A stretch of 44,458 nucleotides of DNA from Hassallia byssoidea VB512170 (GCF_000817785.2 NZ_JTCM02000052.1:1-44458), one strand, 5' to 3'. Counted from the first letter of the stretch, positions 26,607 to 35,647 are shown. Numbers and translations: made by a program. The notes: generated by a model not told the origin, from the sequence alone.

Positions 26607-27697
26607 ATCAATTTCAAAATCAAAACACACAACCGATTGTGAAGATGAAAATCTTCAACAATTGGGATATTATCGCTAAAGGCTGGTATATTGCTTGTCC
26701 AAGCAAAGAAATACCAAAAGGTCAAGCAAAATCTTTAAATCTTTGTGGACAACAAATCGTTATTTTTCGCGGAGAAGATGGAAATATTCGCGCATTAGAT
26801 GCTTATTGCCCACATTTAGGAACTGATTTAGGAATTGGACGAGTTGATGGTAATTTCATTCGCTGTTTTTTTCATCATTGGGCATTTGATGGTGAGGGAA
26901 ACTGTCAAGACATTCCTTGTCAATCAACAATTCCCGATAAAGCGAAACTGCAATCTTATGCAACTGACGAAAAATATGATTTTATTTGGGTTTATCCAGA
27001 TAAAGAAGCACCAAATAAAGTAGTTGAATTTGATGAACTTAAAGATAAACCTCTCGTGACAATACATGACAAAGCTTTCGAGAGAAGCTGTCATCACCAC
27101 ATTTGCATGATGAATGGCATTGATGCTCAACATCTGCAAACCGTACATAAATTAAATATTAAAATGGATTTATCCTTACAACAAAATGAATCCGGTACAA
27201 TTGTTGATTTTACACTGAGCGGTGAATTTCCCCAAACGACAACAAGAGAGCGAATAGGGCAAAAAATTCTCGGCGAACATTATGAATATACGATGAGATA
27301 TGCAGATGGCTGTATCGGACTTTTAACTATTATGAAAAAAGTTCGTATTGTGCCACCATTACATATGATTTACGCTTACACCCCTCTAGAAACGGGTAGA
27401 ACGCGCATTCAACCTATTTATGTTGCAAAAGAAAGAAAAGGTATTTTCGGTTGGGTTATTACGCGAATGTTGCTTTTGCTAACTAAATTAGCTTACTATT
27501 TCTTGCGTGGTGAAGATGGCATGATTTATGACAATATTCGCTACAATCCTCAGGCAATTATTAATATAGATATGCCGTTAGTTAAATATATGCAGTATGT
27601 AAATCAACTTGAAGCGTCTGTATGGTCGAAAAATAAATTTTTATTAGCCAAAGAAGATTTATTTAACGAACCGCAGAGTACGCAGCGGAAAGTTTGA
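26603..27697 (+). CDS. Rieske non-heme iron oxygenase (KshA/Neverland-like), second copy
   Basis: The 364-residue protein is a paralogue of the 22159 gene, with Rieske ligands Cys69, His71, Cys88 and His91 (CPHLGTDL and CFFHHW) and the iron motif GIDAQHLQTVH. KGIFGWVITRMLLLLTKL and EDGMIYDNIRYNP align with the same C-terminal part of the first copy. Translation is coupled to the AurF-like gene by an ATGA overlap. The last ten residues (EPQSTQRKV and one before) are encoded by the edge of a MITE-like repeat, so the native C-terminus was probably replaced. Electrons may come from the ferredoxin encoded just downstream. Confidence 0.88.
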   Translation: MNQFQNQNTQPIVKMKIFNNWDIIAKGWYIACPSKEIPKGQAKSLNLCGQQIVIFRGEDGNIRALDAYCPHLGTDLGIGRVDGNFIRCFFHHWAFDGEGNCQDIPCQSTIPDKAKLQSYATDEKYDFIWVYPDKEAPNKVVEFDELKDKPLVTIHDKAFERSCHHHICMMNGIDAQHLQTVHKLNIKMDLSLQQNESGTIVDFTLSGEFPQTTTRERIGQKILGEHYEYTMRYADGCIGLLTIMKKVRIVPPLHMIYAYTPLETGRTRIQPIYVAKERKGIFGWVITRMLLLLTKLAYYFLRGEDGMIYDNIRYNPQAIINIDMPLVKYMQYVNQLEASVWSKNKFLLAKEDLFNEPQSTQRKV

Positions 27698-27779
27698 GCG
27701 GAGGTTTCCTCCGATCAAAGCTTTCCAAGAGAGAGTTCACAGAGGAATGAGGAAGAGAGAGAATTTTTGCGTAAGTCCT
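27663..27779. repeat. Partial GGACTTACGC-type repeat, interrupted by a hairpin
   Basis: The right end TGCGTAAGTCCT matches the family terminus and abuts the ferredoxin ATG; ACGAACCGCAGAG matches the interior of the copy at 38305 in the opposite direction. The outer left terminus is missing. Inside it a separate hairpin pairs AAAG(T)TTGA..CGGAGG with CCTCCG..CAAAGCTTT. It supplies the 3' end of the Rieske gene. Confidence 0.7.
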
Positions 27780-27780
27780 A

Positions 27781-28068
27781 ATGAATAAACATATTATTCG
27801 CTTTACCCAAAGCAATTATCAACCAATTAGTCTAGAAAAACATCAAAAACTTTCTGAATATCTGACGGTACAAAATTCTCCGGTGTTATTTGGCTGTCGG
27901 ACGGGAATTTGTGGAACTTGTCTGGTAGTTGTAGAAGGGGATATTCCACCACCCAGTGAGGAAGAAAAGGAAATTTTAGAGATATTTGCACCGGGAAATG
28001 AACAAGCAAGACTTGCTTGTCAGATAGATTTAACAAACGATATAGATATAAAAATTTATGCGGGGTAA
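27781..28068 (+). CDS. Plant-type 2Fe-2S ferredoxin
   Basis: The 95-residue protein has FGCRTGICGTC with Cys39, Cys44 and Cys47 and a distal Cys80 (ARLACQID), the CX4CX2C...C pattern of plant-type 2Fe-2S ferredoxins. It carries single electrons in the cytosol. Two bases after its stop a Rieske oxygenase gene starts, so it is likely the dedicated donor for the Rieske enzymes of this cluster. No reductase gene is nearby, so electrons may come from photosystem I ferredoxin:NADP reductase. That last point is inference. Its ATG directly follows a repeat terminus and has no clear ribosome site. Confidence 0.9.
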   Translation: MNKHIIRFTQSNYQPISLEKHQKLSEYLTVQNSPVLFGCRTGICGTCLVVVEGDIPPPSEEEKEILEIFAPGNEQARLACQIDLTNDIDIKIYAG

Positions 28069-28070
28069 AA

Positions 28071-29093
28071 GTGAGATTTGAGGATTTTTGGTATGTTGTT
28101 TGTGAGAGTAAGCAACTAAAATTGAAGACGATACTGCAACGCACAGTTTTAGATGAATGGCTGGTGGTGTTTCGTGGTGATGATGGGAAAGCTGTTGTAT
28201 TGCGCGATCGCTGTATGCACAGAAACAGCCGTCTGTCTCATGGTAAAATCTGTAAAGGCAATATTCAGTGTCCTTACCACGGTTGGGTTTACGACAAAAC
28301 CGGCAAAGTTGTAGCTGTACCTGCTGAAGGTGAAAATTTTCAAGTTACCGATGCTCGTCGCGTGTTATGTTATGACACACAAGAGCAAGATGGATATGTT
28401 TATGTGCGATTGACGCAAAAGCCAAGTCAAGAATTTGCGCCTTTCAAAATGCCTTGCTATAAACAACCAGGATGGGAAACAGTACGTGTCATCAACCGCT
28501 TTCGCAACAATGTCACCAACTGTGCGGAAAACTTCATCGACATTCCCCACACTGCATCAGTTCATCCGGGAGTCTTCCGCACACCTTGCGCTTCACAGCT
28601 AGAAATGACAGTCCAAAGACGCAACGGTTCAGTATTCGCATCCTACCGTAACGAAACAACAAATCTCGGTTGGTTTACACACTTCCTCAACTCTCAAGGT
28701 TACGAAATTCGTCATATCGACAGCTTTCACATGCCGAATATCACCAGCGTTGAGTATGATATGGGAACGCACAGAAAACTTTTCATCACCAGTCAGTCGA
28801 TTCCCGAAGCTGCGGATTCAACTTTAGTTTACACTGACGTAACTTTCAACTACGGCATTTGGAACAAGTTAGCACGACCTTTTGTCAAATGGACTGCTCA
28901 ATATATTATCCGTCAAGATGTCGCAGCTTTAAACATCCAGTGGCAAGTAATTGAAAAATACGGCAGCAATTTTGCCAACACTCCCGCTGATACAATCCAC
29001 ATCTTTGTCGAATCTATCCGCAACAAAATCGCTGAAGGAGAAGACCCTAGAAACTTACCAGAAAAATCTGTAGAAATCAAGTTTTGGGTGTGA
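28071..29093 (+). CDS. Rieske ring-hydroxylating-type oxygenase (third)
   Basis: The 340-residue protein from the GTG at 28071 starts RFEDFWYVVCESKQL, a usual N-terminus of these oxygenases; an upstream ATG at 28017 would lie inside the ferredoxin gene and is rejected. Rieske ligands are Cys48, His50, Cys67 and His70 (CMHRNSRL and CPYHGW). ENFIDIPHTASVHPG gives the mononuclear iron histidines. It belongs to a different Rieske branch from the other two (CPYHGW and HTASVH instead of CFFHxW and AQHxxTVH). It is coupled to the ferredoxin gene at 2 bases. Substrate unknown. Confidence 0.88.
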   Translation: MRFEDFWYVVCESKQLKLKTILQRTVLDEWLVVFRGDDGKAVVLRDRCMHRNSRLSHGKICKGNIQCPYHGWVYDKTGKVVAVPAEGENFQVTDARRVLCYDTQEQDGYVYVRLTQKPSQEFAPFKMPCYKQPGWETVRVINRFRNNVTNCAENFIDIPHTASVHPGVFRTPCASQLEMTVQRRNGSVFASYRNETTNLGWFTHFLNSQGYEIRHIDSFHMPNITSVEYDMGTHRKLFITSQSIPEAADSTLVYTDVTFNYGIWNKLARPFVKWTAQYIIRQDVAALNIQWQVIEKYGSNFANTPADTIHIFVESIRNKIAEGEDPRNLPEKSVEIKFWV

Positions 29094-29104
29094 ACTACAT
29101 TCAT

Positions 29105-29198
29105 TAAGACTTACGCAAAAACTCTCTCAAACTCTTATTCCTCTGTTACCTCTGTGTCCTCTGCGGTTCGTTATTCGATTATTCGTCCGTAAGTCCTA
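29105..29198. repeat. GGACTTACGC-ended MITE-like repeat, about 92 bp
   Basis: It starts AAGACTTACGCAAAA and ends CCGTAAGTCCT; the inside has CTCTGTTACCTCTGTGTCC and GCGGTTCGTT. It aligns over its whole length with the copy at 38305-38396. It is downstream of the third Rieske gene. Confidence 0.8.
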
Positions 29199-29312
29199 TT
29201 CATAAAAAGAAGTGGCAAAATAAAGCCACTTCGTAATTCCCAGGTAGAACCTGAGAAATATTATAAATAAAATTCCACTTGCAAATGGTGTAAAGAGACA
29301 CTGTTTTTTGAA

Positions 29313-30065
29313 ATGTTAGTTTTTTTTGCCTTCGTGATTTTGCTGACGCTGACTGTGGCTAATGACAACAAACTTACTTTATTTCGCTTAAAAAAGCGTG
29401 AAGACTGGTTTGTAGATGGAATTAATCTATTTTTTCAGGGAATTTTGATTCCCATACTGCAAATAACTGTTATATATCAACTTTATCAGCATTTGCTTCC
29501 CAATTTTCAATCTTCTCTAAATCTGCACCCCATCGTTGCATTTTGCTTCAGCTTCGTGTTTGTAGATTATCTATATTACTGGAATCATCGCTTATTTCAT
29601 ACCCGTTGGCTGTGGTATGTCCATCAAGTGCATCACACAGTTACACAAATGGATGTTTTAGGAACTTCTCGCAATACTTTGTGGACAAGCTTTCTAATTA
29701 TTTACTTGTGGGTTCACGCTTTATTTATCTACCTGCTGCAAGATTCAAGTTGGTATGTTGCAGGTGTCAGCTTGAGTTCGGCTTTAGATTTGTGGAGACA
29801 TAGTGTTTTTACACCCAAACCAACATCTTTATTTTACCGCTGTTTGTCACCTTGGCTCATTCTACCCCAGAATCATGCTTGGCATCACGCCAGCAGCGGT
29901 ACTGTTGGTAATTATGGAGCAAATTTCAAGCTTTGGGATAAAATACACGGGACTTATTTTGAATGCGATAAAGCACCAGATTCTTTAGGTGTGGAGACGA
30001 AGTTAAGCTTAACCCAAAAGCTATTTTTACCCTTTAATTATTCTCAGGGCGATTTGTCGTTGTAG
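29313..30065 (+). CDS. Fatty acid hydroxylase/sterol desaturase-family membrane protein (second)
   Basis: The 250-residue membrane protein has the histidine boxes HRLFH (92-96), HQVHH (104-108), WRHS (161-164) and HAWHH (188-192) of the diiron fatty acid hydroxylase superfamily, and helices at about 1-16, 40-60, 75-90 and 115-145. It should oxidise a lipid-like substrate at the membrane. It follows the third Rieske gene after a MITE-like repeat. Its 3' end overlaps the minus-strand pentapeptide gene by 32 bases, marking the border between the two clusters. Substrate unknown. Confidence 0.87.
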   Translation: MLVFFAFVILLTLTVANDNKLTLFRLKKREDWFVDGINLFFQGILIPILQITVIYQLYQHLLPNFQSSLNLHPIVAFCFSFVFVDYLYYWNHRLFHTRWLWYVHQVHHTVTQMDVLGTSRNTLWTSFLIIYLWVHALFIYLLQDSSWYVAGVSLSSALDLWRHSVFTPKPTSLFYRCLSPWLILPQNHAWHHASSGTVGNYGANFKLWDKIHGTYFECDKAPDSLGVETKLSLTQKLFLPFNYSQGDLSL

Positions 30066-32946
30066 AATACAAACTTATCAAAACCTTAGCTAATTCACCT
30101 GGTTTAAATATTCTACCGTTTAACTCTGGTTTGCGACCGGGATCGGGGTTGTTCTTAGTGGGTATTTGCGTGTAGATATAATCACACTCTACTCCGACTA
30201 ATTTTGTTTCTGGTGTCAGTTCACATTTATAAATATAAGCACCTGTGAGTTGAGCGATCGCTAAATTTGTTTTTCTCAATTTAGTATGCAACAATTTTGC
30301 GCGTGAGAGGTTAGCACCTTGCAAGTCTGCTTCACTCAAATCTGTATTTATAAAACTAGCATCAACAAGGTTTGCTCCTCGTAAATTAATTCCCCGCAAA
30401 TCTAAATTATCAAACTTCTGATTTTGTCCATTATTAGTAACCAACAATTGTTGTACTAAAGGATACTGTAAATAACTGTCACCGCAAGCACGGTTAAGTC
30501 GTTTTGCCCCAAACCAGCGCGTACCGTTAATTTTGGCTTGTCTAAAGTTGGCAGCTTTCAGCGTGGCTTGGGTAAATTCCACATTCGTCAAGTCAGATTT
30601 AGCAAAATTAGTACCACCTGCGGAGGCAAAGGCAAGAGCACAATTGCGAACTGAGGTAAATTTAACATTGCCGGATATAGCCTGCAAACCAATATAAGCG
30701 CTAAGTTGGATAGTTGCTAAAGAGGTAACAATTGAGGAGGCAATTGGCAGATTTGAAGCACCAGAAGTGGCTAGAAAACCCACTATCAGTAGCATTGATG
30801 TAATGACAACGCTAACAGACCAAAATAAGGCGATTATTTGATTGCCTGATTCTGCCCAAGTTAGGGCGATACTAACAGCTATAATTACTGCTGTAGCCCA
30901 AGTTACAGCTAAAGCCGTAATTAAGAATGCAGCGATATATATGAAATAAGGCAAGGAATCTGTCGAAAAGTTGTTAATAAACCCTAAAGTAAACAACAAA
31001 GCAAATAAAACTGGTATAGAGATAATTGTAGCGATCGCACTACGCAGGTTAGCTACCCCTGCCAACATCAAAAATATCGCCATAATCAAAGCTATGAGCA
31101 GAGTAGATATTAGTAACGAAGTTAGCTGGTTGGTTGAACTAGAAAGCCCAATCCAGCTAAAACCTAAAGCTATAGCGACAATAATTCCCACAAAAACGAC
31201 AAGCGTGACAGACATCTTTACCAAAGTTATTTCTGGAAGAGCGGCTTCAAATGCTAAAGCTAAAGCTAAATAAAGAGCAATTGCAATGAAAGCTAGAAAA
31301 ATAGTGATATGGCTTTTACCTGCTACCAAAGCGATCGCGAAAATTATCGCTGTTAAAACTAAATGAAATCTTATCCATCTAAATTTACCCCAAAAATGCA
31401 ACCTTATATTAGTTTCTAACTGATTTTTCCTGCTATTTTCATAGAAACGGGTAAAGGCAAAACCTAAACCGAGTGCGATCGCGACAACTAATAAAGATAC
31501 CTCAATTGGCATCGACTGTAGCGAATTCTTGGATGATGAACTGACGCTTGCAAGCATCAACGTCGGCAAAGCAATTCCCATCAAAGCCAGCGCTACAGCA
31601 ACCCAAGCTGTATTTACACCCTTGCGAACAGTCCAAAAGCAGTTAAAGGTAAACACAATTACTATAATTATCAAAACAATTGCCCAAGCGATCGCATTGT
31701 CACTTTCATCGGGCAATCGCAGGGTTTTAATCGGAAAGTTGAAAAGCAAACCGATTAACAATGCTGCCGGAGCTAACAACAGCGTTATCATTAAACTTGT
31801 CTGTAAGCATAATCGCCAACCTTTGCGAATATTAGCAATGCTACTTACCGCAAATATTAATAAACTCACGACGCTTGTAGAAATGAAAGTATTATTATAA
31901 TTCCTGTAATTTTCTCGTATTAGTGAATTTAACGATTCTCCCCACCCAGCACCAAGCAGCGATACAGTAGCGCTAGATAAAAACAACAACAAAAAGCAGC
32001 AAAACATCAAACCAAATGCCCCACGAGGTTGTAACCCAGTTTTTGCATAGCTAAAATTTGCCCCGACTAACTTGGCATTTACAAAGTTTGCTCCGCGTAA
32101 ATCTGCATAGCTGAAGTTTGCTTGAGTTAAATCTCGATTTTTGAAAGACTTTCCCCGCAAATTTTGACCGCTGAAATCCTGCTTTGGTGGTAAACTAGGC
32201 TTTCCCAGATTTTCTTTGAGGCTTTCGGGAATGGGAAATTCCTGTCCAGCAATTTCGATTGTCCCTGACTCAGAAATTTTACTAAGTTGCTCAATAGCTT
32301 CTTGCAAATCACCACGAGAAAAGCTTGCCATTCCACGAGCGTAAAGCAATAAAGGTTCTAATTTTGCTTCTTCTAAGGTTTCTGCAAAGCTTTCTATTAA
32401 AGAAGATAAGCGCAGGATTTCTGTGTTTTGCGTCGAATCGACTTCTAAAACATCTAATTGAAGTTTATTAAAGGCTTGTGCAATTTGCTCGACTGCCTTT
32501 CCCGGTTTGGCGTAAGCTAAAGCTGTCCACTGTTGAGCTTCGGCAAAGTCCCGCACATCAATATCATTGCTGTGGAGTTGGCGATCGACATATTCCACTA
32601 AAAAGTCAGATAGTTGCAAAATTCGGTCTTGGTGAAAGTCGTCGTCACAAAACTTTTTGTCAGCTTTTAAACGACGCAACAGTTCATTTCGCACTGCGCT
32701 ATCGATTTCGTAAAGTTCGTGTCCTACTTCTTGGCACAAACTAGAAAGTAACAAATCTGCTACCGATTCCCAAGGAATGTTGAGCAATTCACCGTGAATA
32801 TCTTGTTGAAAATTAGCCCACAAACTATATAATAGTTGCGGAGTCAGAGCCAGTGGAAAAGCTGCATGATAAGCCAAGTAGAGATGAGGCTTGCCAAAGC
32901 GTTTTTCAAACGAATCTATTCGGCGGATGGCAACTGTAGGTTTCAT
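30034..32946 (-). CDS. Polytopic pentapeptide-repeat protein of a MoxR-vWA system (VMAP-like partner)
   Basis: The 970-residue protein has four parts. Residues 1-240 form a helical soluble domain (SFEKRFGKPHLYLAYHAAFP, LLLSSLCQEVGHELYEIDSA), which I have seen in cyanobacterial partner proteins of MoxR/vWA loci. Pentapeptide repeats follow (257-301, A(D/N)L/FxxA), then about 12-14 TM helices (311-750) and a second pentapeptide block (about 765-910) with the common cyanobacterial C-terminus CDYIYTQ..NGRIFKPGE. The start overlaps the vWA gene stop by 4 bases, so it is translationally coupled. I infer the membrane-bound effector or target module of the system. The TM block in the middle of a solenoid is unusual. 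Confidence 0.8.
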   Translation of the reverse strand: MKPTVAIRRIDSFEKRFGKPHLYLAYHAAFPLALTPQLLYSLWANFQQDIHGELLNIPWESVADLLLSSLCQEVGHELYEIDSAVRNELLRRLKADKKFCDDDFHQDRILQLSDFLVEYVDRQLHSNDIDVRDFAEAQQWTALAYAKPGKAVEQIAQAFNKLQLDVLEVDSTQNTEILRLSSLIESFAETLEEAKLEPLLLYARGMASFSRGDLQEAIEQLSKISESGTIEIAGQEFPIPESLKENLGKPSLPPKQDFSGQNLRGKSFKNRDLTQANFSYADLRGANFVNAKLVGANFSYAKTGLQPRGAFGLMFCCFLLLFLSSATVSLLGAGWGESLNSLIRENYRNYNNTFISTSVVSLLIFAVSSIANIRKGWRLCLQTSLMITLLLAPAALLIGLLFNFPIKTLRLPDESDNAIAWAIVLIIIVIVFTFNCFWTVRKGVNTAWVAVALALMGIALPTLMLASVSSSSKNSLQSMPIEVSLLVVAIALGLGFAFTRFYENSRKNQLETNIRLHFWGKFRWIRFHLVLTAIIFAIALVAGKSHITIFLAFIAIALYLALALAFEAALPEITLVKMSVTLVVFVGIIVAIALGFSWIGLSSSTNQLTSLLISTLLIALIMAIFLMLAGVANLRSAIATIISIPVLFALLFTLGFINNFSTDSLPYFIYIAAFLITALAVTWATAVIIAVSIALTWAESGNQIIALFWSVSVVITSMLLIVGFLATSGASNLPIASSIVTSLATIQLSAYIGLQAISGNVKFTSVRNCALAFASAGGTNFAKSDLTNVEFTQATLKAANFRQAKINGTRWFGAKRLNRACGDSYLQYPLVQQLLVTNNGQNQKFDNLDLRGINLRGANLVDASFINTDLSEADLQGANLSRAKLLHTKLRKTNLAIAQLTGAYIYKCELTPETKLVGVECDYIYTQIPTKNNPDPGRKPELNGRIFKPGELAKVLISLYSTTTNRPENN

Positions 32947-35591
32947 TGGCGGTAGGGTGTAAACTGACCTCTTAAATGGGCGATCGCTCCCTGCAATCCC
33001 TGACGGCTAAACTCAAACATCGGTACTAAAAGAGCGATTTTACCAGCCGATGTGCCAGCCCAACGAGATTGAGGCATCGGATTTAACCATGCAACATAGC
33101 GCACTTTCTGCTTAAGTTGCTGCAAAAATTGCTCAGTTAACTTGATGCGTTCTGCATTCAAACCACCACGAGCTGCACCTGCATCACTAAAAATCATCAC
33201 ACCTGCGAAGAGTGAGTAACTCGCAAGGATATCGTTTAATAATTCAGCTTCGCAAAGGCTAGGGTCGTGGTAAATATATTTATCAGCACAGTTGTGAAAA
33301 TAATAAACATCTGCTTTAGCTAAACGTCCACCCTGGACTGCTGTTTCTCCCAAGCGGCAAGATAACGTGTGGAATGGTACCATCGAACCATCTCGATCAA
33401 TTAACAGCAGCAACTCAGCTTGATTGACTCGTCTGGGCATTAAACTAGGTTTGAGGAATACACCCTGACGGGCAAACTCGCTCACAGTCGCTTCTATGTC
33501 AAGTTCCGTGGCTGGACCTTCCCTAACAAACCGTCGCAAATAACGCCAACTTTGCTTCATTTGCCGACGAGTTACGGGGAAGTATTCAGCTAACTCAATG
33601 CCAACTGCTTGCCGCACTGCTTGCACAACTTGCACCACATCTTCAGGCGATCGCTTCTTTTCAAAAGTCGATGCAGCAGGTGTAGAATCAGCTTTAGACT
33701 CATCATTTGCTTGCTTTTGGCGCGATTTGGCATTACGTTCTTGTAAGTACCTCATAATCGCGTATTGCATCAAGCACAAACACAAAGCGATTAATGCAAC
33801 AATAGTAAGGAATTGCCCCCATTTCTCATTGGGATTGAAAGAAGGTTTTTCAAAAACGTCAATATCTAATGAGCGAGTGTCTTTTATGCCACTTGCATCA
33901 CTGAGTTCTAGCTTTACTTTCTGATAGTAAGGCTCTGAAGTGATAATCAAGCGCTTGCTATCGCGACTAAAGCTAAGACTATTGTTTCTTCCGGTAAAAG
34001 GTATTTTTCGTAACTCGTTAACCGACAGATCCCACAGACGAAGGTAGCCATCATCCGCATATGTGGCAATCCAGCGTTGATCTGAGCTCAAAGCGACACT
34101 TCTAACTTTTCCTCGATGTCTCAATCCTCGCCATTGCTTCCCAGATGGATCTTGGAAAGGTTGCCACAAACGTGAAATGCGATCGCTCTCTGAAGCTGTG
34201 ACAATACGCTGTCCATCTAAACTAAAGTTGATAAAATCAACATTTGGTTGTTTTAGTTCTGCCAGCTTTTTGCCCGACAAAATATCCAGCACAATCACCT
34301 TATCTTGTGTTGTAAGAGCGATCTGCTGTCCATTCGGACTTAATTCTACGTAACGACTGGGGAAATAATCTTTGAATTGCTTTTGCGAAAAGTTAGATTC
34401 TCCCAACTTCTTACCAGACATATCCCACAAACGGACAGAGAATTCTCCGAGCGAGTTTTCTGAGGAATCTTTCCACAATATCGTCATCAACCACTGTCCA
34501 TTAGCACTAAAAGCAGCAAGATTGGGACTATTTTCACCGAGATCGGCAATCTTTTTACCTGAGATATCCCAGAGAAAAATCCTCTCATTGTCAGTTGAAT
34601 AATCCCCGGAAGCGGTGACTATGCGTTGACTATCGGGACTAAAGATAATTTTATAAATCGGTTTCTGATGCTTTAATTGCCCTACCTGTTTACCGGAAAC
34701 ATCCCATATCCGAACCAAGCCATCACCCGATGCAGTGGCTAAACGCTTACCGTCAGGGCTAAAACTTATATCATTGATTTTACCTTGATGCTGTAAGTCT
34801 TTTCCTATTTGCTGATGCGATGAATTCCACAAGCGAACAATATTTTTGTCTTCTGTGGTGGCGAAATACGATCCATCAGGGGTAAAGATTAGTTGGAACT
34901 CACTATCATCTTTATCGTTAGTCTGCCACCAATATTCAAATTCCCCTATTTGTTTACCAGAAAGATCCAACACACTAACGCTTTTATTAGTGTATTTTTC
35001 AGCTTTGCCAACTAACCTGTATTTTCCATTTTCACCTTCTTCTAACTTTAGCCAAGGTGGTATCTTTACAGCAGTAATCTTCAGTTTATCGTTTTCCTTT
35101 GCTTTACAAAATGAAACCTCTTTCTTGTAATCTTCGCCCTGTATGGCTTGTTTACTCGGTGTATCCAGGAAATAAGGACATTTTCTCGGTTGGGGTCTGA
35201 CTAACCAAATGGATACTCCCGCAACTAGCAACAAAGTACTCCCCCAAACTAGCTTACGAGTGAGAGAAAGCCTTGGTAAGTTAAAGCCTCGTTTCTTTTT
35301 TTCCGGCTCTAATTTTGGCAGAATGGGAGCATCATCTAATAAAGTAGACAATTCCGCTTCTTCAGCCATCACTTGCTCAAAGTGATAGTTAAACAGCAGC
35401 CTTTCTTCGTCTGACTTAACCCACAAAGTACGGCATAATCTAGCTAAAGCCTCCTGGTCTTTGATACCAAAACCAGACTGAAGAGCGTTTAGCGCCAGTT
35501 TATACTCATCAATGCCTAATGGTAAACCTGCTTTTCGCAGTCGGTCAAAAAGTTTCAGTAGTGGTAGTTGCAAGTTAAAGTCTTTGCTCAT
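32943..35591 (-). CDS. Membrane-spanning WD40-vWA (CoxE/SAV_2336-like) protein
   Basis: The 882-residue protein starts with a helical domain (LPLLKLFDRLRKAGLPLGID, 10-28; DEERLLFNYHFEQV) typical of CoxE/SAV_2336-like proteins. TM1 (about 114-131) is followed by an Ig-like segment (IPPWLKLEEGENGKYRLVGKA), about seven WD40-type blades (FSPDGKRLATASGDGLVRIW) at about 225-585, TM2 (about 589-608) and a C-terminal vWA domain. The vWA metal site reads DRDGSM (732-737), with Asp where DxSxS has Ser, and IFSDAGAARGG follows. Positive charges flank the TMs so that the propeller would be outside and both ends cytosolic. An upstream start at 35771 would be made only of repeats and is rejected. MoxR AAA+ partners act on vWA proteins. 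Confidence 0.85.
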   Translation of the reverse strand: MSKDFNLQLPLLKLFDRLRKAGLPLGIDEYKLALNALQSGFGIKDQEALARLCRTLWVKSDEERLLFNYHFEQVMAEEAELSTLLDDAPILPKLEPEKKKRGFNLPRLSLTRKLVWGSTLLLVAGVSIWLVRPQPRKCPYFLDTPSKQAIQGEDYKKEVSFCKAKENDKLKITAVKIPPWLKLEEGENGKYRLVGKAEKYTNKSVSVLDLSGKQIGEFEYWWQTNDKDDSEFQLIFTPDGSYFATTEDKNIVRLWNSSHQQIGKDLQHQGKINDISFSPDGKRLATASGDGLVRIWDVSGKQVGQLKHQKPIYKIIFSPDSQRIVTASGDYSTDNERIFLWDISGKKIADLGENSPNLAAFSANGQWLMTILWKDSSENSLGEFSVRLWDMSGKKLGESNFSQKQFKDYFPSRYVELSPNGQQIALTTQDKVIVLDILSGKKLAELKQPNVDFINFSLDGQRIVTASESDRISRLWQPFQDPSGKQWRGLRHRGKVRSVALSSDQRWIATYADDGYLRLWDLSVNELRKIPFTGRNNSLSFSRDSKRLIITSEPYYQKVKLELSDASGIKDTRSLDIDVFEKPSFNPNEKWGQFLTIVALIALCLCLMQYAIMRYLQERNAKSRQKQANDESKADSTPAASTFEKKRSPEDVVQVVQAVRQAVGIELAEYFPVTRRQMKQSWRYLRRFVREGPATELDIEATVSEFARQGVFLKPSLMPRRVNQAELLLLIDRDGSMVPFHTLSCRLGETAVQGGRLAKADVYYFHNCADKYIYHDPSLCEAELLNDILASYSLFAGVMIFSDAGAARGGLNAERIKLTEQFLQQLKQKVRYVAWLNPMPQSRWAGTSAGKIALLVPMFEFSRQGLQGAIAHLRGQFTPYRQ

Positions 35592-35616
35592 AGTAATTAG
35601 TGCTAAACAGTCATCC

Positions 35617-35647
35617 GATTTTGGATTTTGGATTTTGGATTTTGGAT
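35617..35647. repeat. 7-bp tandem repeat (GATTTTG)
   Basis: About 4.5 copies of GATTTTG. Similar runs are common between cyanobacterial genes. It lies 26 bases before the vWA gene start and would encode KSKIQNPKS if translated. Confidence 0.8.

Noticed and set aside
28017-28070. ATG at 28017 as the start of the third Rieske gene
   Set aside because: It lies in the ferredoxin gene in another frame. The GTG at 28071, 2 bases after the ferredoxin stop, begins the typical Rieske N-terminus.
21310-30065. Saxitoxin-type gene cluster, because of Rieske, ferredoxin and sterol-desaturase genes together
   Set aside because: No SxtA-type PKS, amidinotransferase, cyclase or carbamoyltransferase is present, and the Rieske proteins differ from the SxtT/SxtH type.
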